Source: Mesorhizobium sp. M7A.F.Ca.US.006.01.1.1
GTDB lineage: Bacteria > Pseudomonadota > Alphaproteobacteria > Rhizobiales > Rhizobiaceae
Assembly (NCBI RefSeq): GCF_003997935.1
Contig: NZ_RZQL01000015.1
Location: 13,133-45,423, forward strand
Direction: 5' to 3'
Length of the DNA stretch: 32,291 nucleotides
The translations under genes and the position numbers were made by a program. The notes under the pieces are model-generated. The model was not told the origin of the DNA. It did no database searches and saw only the letters and a list, made by a program, of their open reading frames with translations. Below, piece after piece: positions 15,739-24,248 of this stretch (its first letter is position 1; every line of letters begins with the position of its first letter).

Positions 15739-16047
15739 TCAGCTCATGTGCTCCTTGGTGCCGCCAGGCAGAACGCCGAACCCGATGTAGATGGCTTTTT
15801 TGCGAACGAAGTCTTCGTCCCTGAGCTTGACCGCTCGACCCGGATAGCGTCGAAAAAGACTATGGGATAGGAAAATTTCGAGCGGTCGGTTTCTGCCATT
15901 CGGCCATCGTCCGGGACGGCGTGTGTGATGGACGAGCTCAGGTAGCTGGCGATACCTCGCGTCATAGAGCTCTTCGAGATGGCCGATCCTGCCATGAAAC
16001 CCGGAGGTCGGCGCTGGTCTGGATTGAGCCTGGAAGTCATAAAGCAA
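15739..16047 (-). pseudogene. IS256-family transposase remnant (central part)
   Basis: Two overlapping minus-strand frames together give IS256 transposase signatures: FHGRIGHLEELYDAR, NRPLE, then YPIVFFDAIRV in one frame and RDEDFVRKKAIYIGFGVLPGGTKE in the other. At least two frameshifts are required and both ends are missing. It belongs to the YPIVFFDA subgroup, unlike the element at 22905-24239 (YLILDAR subgroup), so it is a separate insertion. Confidence 0.8.
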
Positions 16048-16350
16048 TTCAGAATTGTAAATCGCTCTTAGTATCTTGGCCGTGATAATGTTAAACTAAC
16101 CGCGACGGATGTAACAATATATACAACTATATTAACATACAAATCGTTGTTATCTTCACCAGGAAGCGCTAGAGATCAATTGCTAAGACGGAATCACCGC
16201 CCAGCCATCGGCTTAGCCTTAGAATGGGACATCATGTCGACTTTCGTTATTATTGGAAGAGACGGCGCGTTGCCCACATCCAAGGAACTGTCGACTTTGA
16301 GAGCCGCGGCAAACACTAATCAACTTAAGCGCCCAAAAAGGGGATTGACT
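16048..16350. other. AT-rich upstream region of the IPNS-like oxygenase gene
   Basis: About 300 bases; 16080-16150 is strongly AT-rich (for example ATATATACAACTATATTAAC) and is probably the promoter region. The oxygenase frame is open into this region, but that part shows no homology. No specific operator was recognised. Confidence 0.35.
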
Positions 16351-17280
16351 ATGACCACGCTGCCGAAAATTTCACTTTCGAAATTGAGAGACGATGCAAC
16401 GCGACGTGACGAGCGCCAGCGCCTGCAAATGGCATGCCAGGAATACGGGTTCTTCTACCTTGTCGAGCACGGCATCCCCGGGGAACAGATCGCGCAAGCC
16501 ATTGAGGCTTCCCGGCGATTCTTCGCATTGCCACAGTCGGTTAAGGAACGCTACGGGCACGCCTTTCAGGACGTGTACCCCACTGCCGCCCGTGGATACA
16601 GTCCTTTACACGGCGAAATGCTACATCCTGAGGCCGGCTTCGATCCAAAGGAGGTATTCGACCTCGGAATTGAGAACGAAGGCGACCGGCGTCCGTTCTC
16701 CGGCCGCACGCGCCTTCCGGATGAAGCCTTGGCTCCTGGCTTCGCAAGAAACCTGCTTGCTTTGCAGGCTACCGTGCTCGCCGGGATTGTCCCCCAGATC
16801 GGGGATGCGCTGGCGGACCTGATAGGTATGGAAGAGGCATGGTTCCAACGCCATTTCAGCACGCCGACGCTTGGGCAACGCGTGATACGGTATCCAGCTC
16901 GCGGCGGCACTTGCGCAAAGCACACGGATCATGGCTTCTTCACGCTGCTGCTGCAAGAGGAACTCCCCCTGCGTTCCTTGCAGGTGTGGTTCCGCGGTCG
17001 ATGGATGCCGGTGCCGAGCCTGCCCGATAGTCTCGTAGTCAATCTGGGCGACCTCCTTCAGGTCTTGAGCGACGGCCGCTTCAAGAGTACGCCCCACCAG
17101 GTCGTGCATAGTGGTCCGACTGATCGAATTTCGCTGCCCTTCTTTATTTATCCCGAGATCGACGCTCGCCTGACTTCGCGACAAGGGCAGCAAGTTAGTG
17201 TTGTAGAAATGATGCTGCGCAACGTTGAGTCAATATGGGTGACTGGGAATGGCGCCGGACGCGCGCGCGAACTGCAATGA
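16351..17280 (+). CDS. 2-oxoglutarate/Fe(II) oxygenase, isopenicillin N synthase-like
   Basis: A 309-residue protein of the IPNS/gibberellin-oxidase type. The N-terminal DIOX_N-like part has CQEYGFFYLVEHGIP (~29-43) and RRFFALP; the catalytic core has HTDHGFFTLLLQ with H191 and D193, distal H249 in STPHQVV, and R259-x-S261 in DRISLPFFIYPE for co-substrate binding. It should bind Fe(II) and oxidise a small molecule; substrate unknown. The start at 16351 follows AGGGGA by about six bases and immediately precedes the conserved N-terminus, although the frame is open to 16147. It lies between the GMC oxidoreductase and a GNAT gene on the same strand, separated from each by several hundred bases. 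Confidence 0.88.
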   Translation: MTTLPKISLSKLRDDATRRDERQRLQMACQEYGFFYLVEHGIPGEQIAQAIEASRRFFALPQSVKERYGHAFQDVYPTAARGYSPLHGEMLHPEAGFDPKEVFDLGIENEGDRRPFSGRTRLPDEALAPGFARNLLALQATVLAGIVPQIGDALADLIGMEEAWFQRHFSTPTLGQRVIRYPARGGTCAKHTDHGFFTLLLQEELPLRSLQVWFRGRWMPVPSLPDSLVVNLGDLLQVLSDGRFKSTPHQVVHSGPTDRISLPFFIYPEIDARLTSRQGQQVSVVEMMLRNVESIWVTGNGAGRARELQ

Positions 17281-17756
17281 TTGTCTGCTTTTCTAAAGCA
17301 TGCGCAATTATGGCGCCGACGCGGTGCAGATCTCCGTGGTAAGCTGGAAGAACTCTCGCATCCGCTAGATTGTCCCGCCGTCGCGCGTGTAGCGCGGCGG
17401 TCGGAAGCCCGCTTCGGGATGAATGCACCTATGGTGTCAGATTGTTTGCATCGTGTGGTCGCAGGGAAAGATCGCACTAGATCTGCACCGCTGTCGCAAA
17501 CGTGCTGCGGGAAAACCTGAGGGAACTTGATCCCATGATAACGCTCGCCCAACTCGCGCTTGACGTATCGCGAACCGAGCTCCCGGGAACCAGTTCCAGC
17601 GCGACCACGACGCCGTCACAGGCGGAAAGATCTTATAACACCCGGCGGTCGCGTGCTGCACGTCTTGCGGGCCGGTGGCAGTTATCGCAAGCCGTCAACC
17701 TTTCAGGCCGAACACCTCGCGCCCTGGAGCCCATTCTCAGCCGGAGCCCGCCCCTC
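17281..17756. other. Intergenic region between oxygenase and GNAT
   Basis: About 475 bases. Frames run through it on both strands, and the GNAT frame is itself open back to 17502, but the encoded sequence is Arg/Ser-rich and has no family resemblance. Nothing else was recognised. Confidence 0.35.
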
Positions 17757-18197
17757 ATGGAGATTCGTCTCGCAGGCACTGCCGACCGCGATGCATGGCG
17801 GTCCCTTTGGTACGCATATTGCGCCGACCAAGGTCTCAATTCATCAGAACAGGCGACAGATAGGATCTGGCGGCGCATCGAGCGCCCAGACGAACCGATT
17901 AACGCGCTGATCGCGGTCTCAGCAACTGGCGTTACCATAGGTTTTGCTACCTTTGTCATTCACCCGTATACTCTTAGCGATCGTCCGGTCTGTTTTCTCG
18001 CAGATCTCTATGTCGACGAGTCTTCGCGGCGCCAGGGGATTGGCCAAGCCATGCTCACGAATCTGGCCTCCTACGGTCGCGACCAAGGCTGGCTGAGAAT
18101 CTATTGGAATACGGACAGATCAAATTATCATGCGCGGGCGCTCTATGACAAGATCGGTAAATTGAGTCCATACCTTACCTACTACTATGACCTGTAG
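17757..18197 (+). CDS. GNAT-family N-acetyltransferase
   Basis: A 146-residue acetyltransferase. It begins MEIRLAGTADRDAWRSLWYAY, a standard GNAT N-terminus; the core strand CFLADLYVDESSRRQGIGQAM contains the acetyl-CoA loop (R/Q)-x-x-G-x-G/A near residue 87-92, and the C-terminus has the YWNTDRSN-YHARALYDKIG asparagine/tyrosine helix. It is complete. The upstream extension to 17502 is out of homology, so the ATG at 17757 is used. GNATs of this subgroup acetylate amines such as polyamines or amino acids; DABA acetylation (EctA-like) cannot be excluded, but the sequence does not look specifically like EctA. Confidence 0.85.
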   Translation: MEIRLAGTADRDAWRSLWYAYCADQGLNSSEQATDRIWRRIERPDEPINALIAVSATGVTIGFATFVIHPYTLSDRPVCFLADLYVDESSRRQGIGQAMLTNLASYGRDQGWLRIYWNTDRSNYHARALYDKIGKLSPYLTYYYDL

Positions 18198-18336
18198 ACT
18201 TGCTCTGAGGTCGTAACGAAAGCGCATTGACCTGCCCCAGTCTTTTAAACAGTGGCGAGTAGACTAGAGGTGCAGCCATTTATGTTGCGCACATGGGCTT
18301 GCAGCGGAATGTATTTTCGGCGCGATGATCCATTGA

Positions 18337-18640
18337 TCAGGCAAGGACCGTGTTCGAGGTAAACTCCGTGCGGTGGTCTGCGACGATCATGCCGGGCTTG
18401 CCGCGCTGGGCGATCAGGTCGTCAGTTCGCGAGCAACGCGGCGACCAGAGATCTGTGTCCGGAATCGCGTAAGGCATTCGCGCGTCACGTCGTCGACGAG
18501 TTGATCGGCCGCAGGAGAACTGGTCGTACAGCGACCAGCGTGCGTTCGGCTTCGCCTCGACACGGATCGGCCCCGCATGCCGACCGCCGCTCGCCGTCCG
18601 CACTTCAACAAGGTAGGCGACATCTCGTCGACCGGCAAGA
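18337..18640 (-). pseudogene. IS3-family transposase (integrase core) remnant
   Basis: Two minus-strand frames combine to LVDDVTRECLTRFRTQISGRR-VARELTT and then DLIAQRGKPGMIVADHRTEFTSNTVLA, the integrase core of an IS3-family OrfB. The usual SDNGTEFTS is changed to ADHRTEFTS and a frameshift separates the parts. It is a short dead fragment downstream of the M24 gene. Confidence 0.85.
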
Positions 18641-18687
18641 TCTATTCCGGACGTCCGCGCTGTCGTTATGACAAGCCATATTCTAAT

Positions 18688-19857
18688 TTAGATCTCAAAA
18701 ATCTTCCGGGGAGCAGTGGTCAGTACCTCGACGCCGGAGTCTGTGACACGGAACGTTTCGCTGATGACGTATCCAAAATCCTCCTCGATCCAATTACCTA
18801 ACATCAGGTGAAAGGTCATGTTTGGTAGCAACTCTGTCATATCGCCATCCTTAAGGCTTGCGGTCGGCTCCAACCAACCAATGCCGTGTGCATAGCCGCA
18901 ACGCGTCTCCTTTTTGAGGCCCCGCTTCTCGATGCTGCGATTGAAGGCGTTGGCAACATCGCTGCAAGTCGCTCCTGGCCGTATCGCATCAAGAGCGACC
19001 TCAAGGCCGGCGACTTGGATCTCATGCACGCGACGTAGACGATCGGAGGGTGAGCCGATCGTGTAAGTGCGCATAAGCCCAGCACAGTAACCATATCGCG
19101 CACCGCCGATTTCGAGATTCACCTGCGATCCATAGCGAAAAACGTCCTCGCTCCACGGAATGTGGCACGTTCCCGTTCGCGGTGATGAACACAAACTTAT
19201 TCCCTCGATCCCGCTTCCTGGCTTACCGTTTGCGCCGCGCACCAACGTTGCCACAATTTCCGCGCACGCGTCTGCTTCACGCACCCCGGGGCGTATTACC
19301 TCAGCAGCGCGTCGAATCGCGGCGTCTGAGATTGCCGCCGCCTCCCGCATTACAGCTATCTCGAGATCTGACTTGATGAGCCTTTTCCAAGTGACCGCCT
19401 TAGTAGCATCGACGATCGTGGCACCAGGCAGGCGCATCCTAAACTTTTTCGCCGATTGCGATGGAAGGCAGCATAGCTCGATTCCTATGCCTCGACTCGC
19501 GAGGCCGACGTCCTCCAAGTAATCGACTACCGCGTCATAGCCATCCTTGTCAGGATTTCCAATATACGCTTCGGGGTATGCGACGATTTTGTCGCGCTCC
19601 ATAAAACATTGATGAATGGCTGCCGGCGCATCACAGCGGCGCAGAATGAACGTCGGTTCCTCTTCTCGTATCGAAACCACAACGGCCTGAGGAACATAGG
19701 CTGATAGCGCGGTGTACCCCGTGAGATAGGTAATGTTATGTTGGTCGGAAACGACGAGCGCGTCGATATCGCACCGACCCATTTCGAACTTCACCGAGCC
19801 GAGCCGGCGAAGGTATTCACTTCTAGGGAATGCCTGGGGTCCCTTGGATATATTCAT
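18688..19857 (-). CDS. M24-family hydrolase, ectoine-hydrolase (DoeA/EutD)-like
   Basis: A 389-residue pita-bread protein with an N-terminal creatinase-type domain (~10-150, including NITYLTGYTALSAYVPQAVVV) and a C-terminal M24 domain (~165-385). In place of the metal ligands of aminopeptidase P it has VNLEIGGARYGYCAGLMRTYTIG and GYAHGIGWLEP, a pattern closer to the metal-independent creatinase/ectoine-hydrolase group. DoeA/EutD opens the ectoine ring to N-acetyl-DABA. The start has GGAG about nine bases upstream. It is the third gene of a minus-strand series panD, ATP-grasp, M24, 81 bp after the ATP-grasp gene. Given its partners it may instead cleave an amide made by the ligase. The exact substrate is unproven. 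Confidence 0.75.
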   Translation of the reverse strand: MNISKGPQAFPRSEYLRRLGSVKFEMGRCDIDALVVSDQHNITYLTGYTALSAYVPQAVVVSIREEEPTFILRRCDAPAAIHQCFMERDKIVAYPEAYIGNPDKDGYDAVVDYLEDVGLASRGIGIELCCLPSQSAKKFRMRLPGATIVDATKAVTWKRLIKSDLEIAVMREAAAISDAAIRRAAEVIRPGVREADACAEIVATLVRGANGKPGSGIEGISLCSSPRTGTCHIPWSEDVFRYGSQVNLEIGGARYGYCAGLMRTYTIGSPSDRLRRVHEIQVAGLEVALDAIRPGATCSDVANAFNRSIEKRGLKKETRCGYAHGIGWLEPTASLKDGDMTELLPNMTFHLMLGNWIEEDFGYVISETFRVTDSGVEVLTTAPRKIFEI

Positions 19858-19938
19858 AAGTTTGAACTCCAGCTATGCTTTTGACAACAAGGCGAGCTAT
19901 TGCGGGTAAGAGTTCTTATGCTGGCGACGGATCACCTC

Positions 19939-21207
19939 TCAGTTGGGGGGGAGTCGTGGGGCTGCAGATCGCTCCTGTTCGCCCGACGGCGGTGTGATAG
20001 ACCAAGCGATTAAGTCGACAGCTCGTTGGAGTATCGCTTCGGTCTGAGCAAGGCTGGGTGAAACGGCGACGACATGTCCTATCCAGTCTCGAAAATCGCC
20101 TTTCCTGAAGATCGGCGCGTTGGGTTCAACATACAATTTGATTTCAGCGACACCTGGTACCGCGATCGCCTGACTGCCGCCATCGATCCAATCGAGGGTG
20201 CCGTCGCAATCAGCAACTAGGAACCGCGCGGCTGCGGTCTGCAAATGCCTTCTGCGCAAATCCCATTCCTCGCCGACGACAAGCTTGATGTGCTCGGTGA
20301 CCAGATCGACACCGCTCGCCAGTTGGACCAGTTCAGGCTCAAGCGCACCAGCAAGACGCGGATTCACTTCGATTACAACCGGGCCATGATTAGTCAACCG
20401 GAGCTCGATGTTCGTTGGCCCCCAATTAAGGCCAAGAGCTTGCAAGCACCTCAGCGAAACATCAACGATACGGTCATGATCGTCTTCCGCAAGCGGGGCC
20501 GGGAAGGTCGTTTCACGGAAGACGAAATGCGGTGGGGGGCCGAAATCAACGGCGACAATCCCAATAACCTCATTGCCCATTATCTCCACGCTATAAAAAG
20601 GGCCGCGCGCGAATTCCTCAACCAATATCCTCGGCGAAGACGGCCAGATGTGCTTCCCACCCAACAGATAGGTCGTGTGGTCAGCTAACTCATCGGCGTT
20701 GCGGCACAATCGGACACCGATGCTACCGCTGCCGATTGCCGGCTTAACAATTACGGGAAAGCCGATCTCCGCGACAGCGCTTTCTACTTCTGCCACATTC
20801 AGCGCCATGCGATAAGCGGGTATCGGAACTCCGGCTTCCGCAAGTAGCTGGCGCTGAGAGAATTTGTCACAGCATCGTTCAATCAATTCGGGGTTGGGTC
20901 CCGGTAAGTCGAAATGCCGACATAGTTTGCCAACGGTTGCATAGACCGACTCGTCGATGCCCGAGAAGCCCGTGATACCAGCGATGTCATTGGTCTCACG
21001 CAGCCTGGAACATTCGCGAATCAAGGTATCAAGATTGGTTGTATCGACACGGATTGCCTCGCTTCTTTCCGCCGCAAGATACTCGTACTGTGTTGGATCA
21101 ACTGATAGTGTAATTGGATGAAAGCCAAGACGCCGGGCCGCGTGGATGTATCGTATTCCATTACCTCTTGCATGGCCTTCAACCAGGATGAGAGCTTTCC
21201 TTGACAT
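19939..21207 (-). CDS. ATP-grasp carboxylate-amine ligase
   Basis: A 422-residue ATP-grasp enzyme. The N-terminal domain opens KALILVEGHARGNGIRYIHAARR, like ATP-grasp proteins associated with amino-acid ligation; the ATP-binding part has FPVIVKPAIGSGSIGVRL (K155), the EEF hinge (~197-199), and metal/phosphate ligands in NIELR (E268) and VIEVNPRLAG (E280, N282, R284). It should activate a carboxylate as acyl phosphate and join it to an amine. GGAG sits eight bases before the start. Upstream in the same direction is panD, the source of beta-alanine, and downstream the M24 hydrolase. A beta-alanyl or DABA-containing dipeptide product is a reasonable hypothesis (carnosine synthase is an ATP-grasp enzyme using beta-alanine), but the substrate is not visible in the sequence. 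Confidence 0.85.
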   Translation of the reverse strand: MSRKALILVEGHARGNGIRYIHAARRLGFHPITLSVDPTQYEYLAAERSEAIRVDTTNLDTLIRECSRLRETNDIAGITGFSGIDESVYATVGKLCRHFDLPGPNPELIERCCDKFSQRQLLAEAGVPIPAYRMALNVAEVESAVAEIGFPVIVKPAIGSGSIGVRLCRNADELADHTTYLLGGKHIWPSSPRILVEEFARGPFYSVEIMGNEVIGIVAVDFGPPPHFVFRETTFPAPLAEDDHDRIVDVSLRCLQALGLNWGPTNIELRLTNHGPVVIEVNPRLAGALEPELVQLASGVDLVTEHIKLVVGEEWDLRRRHLQTAAARFLVADCDGTLDWIDGGSQAIAVPGVAEIKLYVEPNAPIFRKGDFRDWIGHVVAVSPSLAQTEAILQRAVDLIAWSITPPSGEQERSAAPRLPPN

Positions 21208-21520
21208 TGGCTGTTCTCCACTCTGCGTTTTTGTCGATAGGTCGTTTTGCCATCGTGGACCTCAGACTTAAAGACAACGATCCAAGGCCAAACATTCCGT
21301 GAAATTGGTCGCCTCTACCCGCAGCCGCTGGCTGAAGCTGAAGTTGCCTTTGGCGCAGCAAAATCGTCTTCCCAGATCTGGGCAGAACCGATTGGGCTTG
21401 ATGGCAACTGACCGAATAGTGGCCGAGTGGGATAATGCACTGTATCGCGTACCAGAGTACTGGGGACGAGTACGCCCTTGACCGGGACCCGGCGCCACGA
21501 GCTGTCACCGAAAGGCCCTA
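21208..21520. other. Spacer between panD and the ATP-grasp gene
   Basis: A 313-base gap inside the proposed minus-strand operon. A 60-codon plus-strand frame (21299-21481) reads protein-like, with LMATDRIVAEWDNALYRVP, but has no ribosome site and matches no family I know; it may be a remnant. The gap leaves room for a separate promoter before the ATP-grasp gene. Confidence 0.35.
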
Positions 21521-21964
21521 CTAGGGAGTGAGTTTTAGCGCGTTATCGCCGGGAGAGCCCTCGCGAATCGAGAACGTTATCCTTCCATCGTCGTCTATTG
21601 CACCCTCGTAGAACATGTGGTCGCAGATAGAATTATCCCGGTGGAAAGTCAGCACTCGCGGCTTGATCTCCACCATCTGATGCTCCTCGATGTATGCGGA
21701 GGAGCAAACGATTATTTCGTCCCCGACCTGACAGGTGCGAGCAGCGGCTCCGTTCAGCACGCAGCAACGAGAACCCCGCTCTCCATAAATCACGTAAGTG
21801 CTGATTCGAGCGCCCGATGATTTATTCCAGATTTCAACGAATTCCATTGGAAGGATGCCGGCTTCGTCGCAGTGATCTGGATCCAAAGTTATTGAGCCCC
21901 GGTAGTTCAAATTCGCGTCGGTCACAGTTATTCCATGAAGCTTGGCGGCAACAAATTTTCTCAT
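21521..21964 (-). CDS. panD: Aspartate 1-decarboxylase (pyruvoyl type)
   Basis: A 147-residue PanD that converts L-aspartate to beta-alanine. It self-cleaves at Gly-Ser (G23-S24 in NYRGSITLD) to form the pyruvoyl group; R53 and Y57 (GARISTYVI) and N71 (NGAAAR) match the known active-site residues, and ERGSRCCVLNGAAARTCQVGD is the family core. The C-terminal tail is about 20 residues longer than in Escherichia coli PanD. The start follows AGAGGA. Its usual job is pantothenate synthesis, but here it heads a minus-strand series with an ATP-grasp ligase and an M24 hydrolase, and no panB or panC is present. A consensus sigma-54 promoter lies ~300 bp upstream, suggesting symbiosis-specific expression. 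Confidence 0.95.
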   Translation of the reverse strand: MRKFVAAKLHGITVTDANLNYRGSITLDPDHCDEAGILPMEFVEIWNKSSGARISTYVIYGERGSRCCVLNGAAARTCQVGDEIIVCSSAYIEEHQMVEIKPRVLTFHRDNSICDHMFYEGAIDDDGRITFSIREGSPGDNALKLTP

Positions 21965-22270
21965 CTACATTTCCTCTCGGCGGTGGGACACTGCGTCGAC
22001 AAGCGATTGCTGTGTCTTGGTTTCAGGATGGATGGATGGACGTTCTGCGATTTGTCGTATTGTGGTTCTTAGGACAAAATTGATTACTCTGGCGTGGCCA
22101 GCACGAGACAGTCAGGCGAAGGCTGGTTGTGGTGGGCGGAGGCATTGCCGGCCGGCTGTCCCCCATTGGTAATGCCATCCGATACAGTTCCGACATGTTC
22201 CGTTCCTTTAATTAGTTGTGATTTCAGGTGACTGTGCCAATCGGCCCGTTCAACTGGATCGCACACAAAG

Positions 22271-22289
22271 TTGCAAACCTCGTGCCAAA
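22271..22289 (-). promoter_or_regulatory. Consensus sigma-54 (-24/-12) promoter upstream of panD
   Basis: The minus strand reads TTTGGCACGAGGTTTGCAA: TTGGCACG at -24, four bases, TTGCA at -12, an exact match to the YTGGCACG-N4-TTGCW consensus. It points toward panD, with the predicted start near 22261 and a leader of about 295 bases. A near-match NifA site lies about 85 bp upstream. Confidence 0.75.
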
Positions 22290-22372
22290 CTGGCTAATCA
22301 GGCCGGAAACAGAAATGCGTGATCTCTTTCAGCTATTTAGGTGAGCAGACCACGGATCGGATCAAGAAGGCA

Positions 22373-22388
22373 CGTCGCGGACGCGACA
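22373..22388 (-). promoter_or_regulatory. Near-match NifA upstream activator site
   Basis: The minus strand reads TGT-N10-ACG, one base off the NifA consensus TGT-N10-ACA. Its distance of about 85 bp from the -24 element fits enhancer placement. On its own the match is weak. Confidence 0.35.
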
Positions 22389-22635
22389 AAATGTTGAGTG
22401 TAGGACGGGTTGAGGTGGCGCCCTTCTGCTGGTGGTCGTGCGGCCGATCTGGGCATCGTTGACTTCTGGCGGCGGGGATGTCGAGGACGCTCGGGTATTG
22501 GCTGTTCGGATCTTAGACGCGTGCAGCCTCATGCCTCGAATGCGGCCGTTTTACTTGTCCCAGTCGAGGCCTGCCTAAATGTTTGATCTCAGGTTTTGAT
22601 GGGGCATCCTTATCTTCCGAATCAAAGGATGCACT

Positions 22636-22690
22636 ATGGGCCAGGTTCTTCATGGGAGCGCCACGACGACAGAGGCGGTCCGTCGGGCGC
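22636..22690 (+). pseudogene. IS481-family transposase N-terminal fragment
   Basis: The frame starts MGQVLHGSATTTEAVRRA, a characteristic opening of IS481-type transposases, then loses similarity after about 18 codons. The rest of the element is absent or unrecognisable. Confidence 0.55.
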
Positions 22691-22895
22691 CCGCTGATCA
22701 AGGGTTTGTTTTCAGCGATGGGATGGTCGCGGGGCTTACGCTCCTAAGGACGACCTTAAGAGCCCAGCCTCGCTACCGTGCCATGATCGCGCAAGGCGGC
22801 CCTCGCCGGAGGCGTACCCGAGGATCGCCCCTGACCAACAAGGAAAAGCCGGATCGACGCGGTCATGTATCCTCTAAGAGTTGTCATGACGCTTA

Positions 22896-22904
22896 CCTCC
22901 TTCA
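22896..22904. repeat. Target-site duplication, left
   Basis: CCTCCTTCA is repeated exactly at 24240-24248 on the other side of the IS256-family element. IS256 elements usually duplicate 8-9 bp. Confidence 0.85.
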
Positions 22905-24239
22905 GGTTGTGTGCGTCAAGTTCTGCAAAATGGGGCGGCCACGATGCTGGTCATGCGGCTTGGCGTAGAGCGAGCTTCTTGTGCTCGCGCAGATCGTCCA
23001 TGTTGATGTAGCGGTTGGCCTCCATCCAGTTCTCGTTGGTCTCGCAGCCAGCGCCCTGACGAGGCGCAGGCAGCTTTCATTGGGGAAGATGCGCATGACA
23101 TTGGTGCGCCGGCGGATTTCCTCATTGTGCCGTTCAAGCATGTTGGTGCTCTTGAGATGCTTGTGATGCTGGCGCGGCAGGCAAAAGAAGGTCAGCGTGC
23201 GCTCGATGGTCTCCTCCACCCAACTCGTCAGTCGCGGATAGCGGCCCGACCATTTGGACAGCCATGCGGCGAGATCGGCCTTGGCCTCGGCGAGATCGCG
23301 CCGGTCATTAGAGCCAGCGCAAGTCCTGCAGGCAGTCGGCGCCGTGCTTTCTCGGCAGGTGATCGAGCGCGTTCCTGAGGAAGTGGACGTAGCAGCGCTG
23401 CCAGGCGGCTTCGGGGATCACCTCGCCGATCGCCGCGACCAGGCCGGCATGATTGGCGGAGACAACCAGCTCGACGCCCTTGGGGCTGCGCGCCTTCAGC
23501 GCGACGAGGAAATCCCTCCAGGCCGAGCGGCTTTCGCGATTGGCCATCTCGACGGCCAGGATCTGGCGCCGGCCGTCCCAGTCGATGCCGACAGCGATCA
23601 GCACCGCCTGGCTCATGACGACGCCGGCCTCACGCACCTTCTCTTAGCGCGCATCGAGGATGAGGTAAGGAAACGGCTCTTGAAGGGGGCGCCTGGCAAA
23701 GGCAGCGAGGCTCTCGTCCAGCCGCTTGTTGATGGCCGAGATCGACGAGGCCGAGAACGCATGGCCGCACAGCTCTTCCGTGATCGCCTTGACCTTGCGG
23801 GTCGACACGCCCTGCACATACATCTCCGCAAGCGTCGCCACCAAGGCCCGCTCCGAACGCTGGTAACGCTCGAGAAGCTCGGTCGAGAAGCGGCCGGCCC
23901 GGTCCTGCGGAACCCGCAGCTCAAGCTTGCCGACCCGCGTGACAAGGGTGCGGCCGTAATAACCCGAGCGGTAGCCGAGCCGCTCAGGTGTGCGCTCGCT
24001 CTTCGAAGCCCCCAGCGCCTCGTCCATCTCGGCCTCGAGTACCTCCTGCATCACCGCACGGATCACTTCGTGAAGTCCGTCCGGGTCCGAAAGCAGAATG
24101 TCTTTGATGGCAGCGCTGCCGGTCTTACTTTCAATCTTGGTCATGGTGGCGTTCCTTCGCGGGAATCGGTGACGTGAACAATCACCAGCCTGCCATGACC
24201 GCCCTCTCTCAGCGAATTTGCAGAACTGTCAGCACACAC
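22905..24239 (-). mobile_element. IS256-family insertion sequence, complete ends, inactive transposase
   Basis: About 1.34 kb bounded by imperfect terminal inverted repeats (left GGTTGTGTGCGTCAAGTTCT, right on the minus strand GGTGTGTGCTGACAGTTCTG, both continuing GCAAA) and by a direct repeat of 8-9 bp, CCTCCTTCA. The exact right end is ambiguous by one base, because the duplication can be read as 8 or 9 bp. The element carries one transposase gene on the minus strand, which is broken. On its right it cuts a GNAT gene. Confidence 0.88.
22950..24144 (-). pseudogene. IS256-family transposase, disrupted
   Basis: Reading on from MTKIESKTGSAAIKDILLSD, the first 166 codons are intact to PYLILDAR, where the expected Tyr codon is TAA (23645-23647). 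The frame resumes as EKVREAGVVMSQAVLIAVGI and continues to LQDLRWL, where an extra A after the CTCTA at about 23310 shifts frame. The third piece has EETIERTLTFFCLPRQHHKHLKS-type sequence through the NMLERHNEEIRRRT region, and a further shift scrambles the end. At least three lesions, so the copy cannot encode an active transposase. The DDE residues of the family lie in these separate pieces. Confidence 0.88.
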
Positions 24240-24248
24240 CCTCCTTCA
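24240..24248. repeat. Target-site duplication, right
   Basis: CCTCCTTCA, identical to 22896-22904; it forms the last bases of the truncated GNAT frame. Confidence 0.85.

Larger units (their letters stand above)
21965..22635. other. Upstream region of panD (promoter region and unassigned DNA)
   Basis: Contains the sigma-54 promoter (22271-22289) and a near-NifA site (22373-22388), a small tandem GGAT repeat near 22026, and no recognisable gene. A 60-codon minus-strand frame (22084-22266, GTG start) lies in the presumed leader without a ribosome site. A plus-strand stretch reads LVVVGGGIAG, resembling a nucleotide-binding motif, but does not continue as a gene. From 22390 to 22635 nothing was identified. 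Confidence 0.4.

Noticed and set aside
6850..18197. Complete ectoine biosynthesis cluster (ectABC/D)
   Set aside because: Only EctB-type genes are present; neither GNAT looks specifically like EctA, there is no ectoine synthase and neither oxygenase resembles EctD.
22130..22170. LVVVGGGIAG stretch suggesting a flavoprotein
   Set aside because: The frame does not extend into a recognisable FAD domain; Gly-rich motifs arise easily in GC-rich DNA.
22213..22240. Second TTGGCAC motif on the minus strand upstream of panD
   Set aside because: There is no TTGC at the required spacing, so only the match at 22271-22289 was kept.
23254..24177. 307-codon plus-strand open frame
   Set aside because: Antisense to the IS256-family transposase; its composition is that of a high-GC shadow frame.
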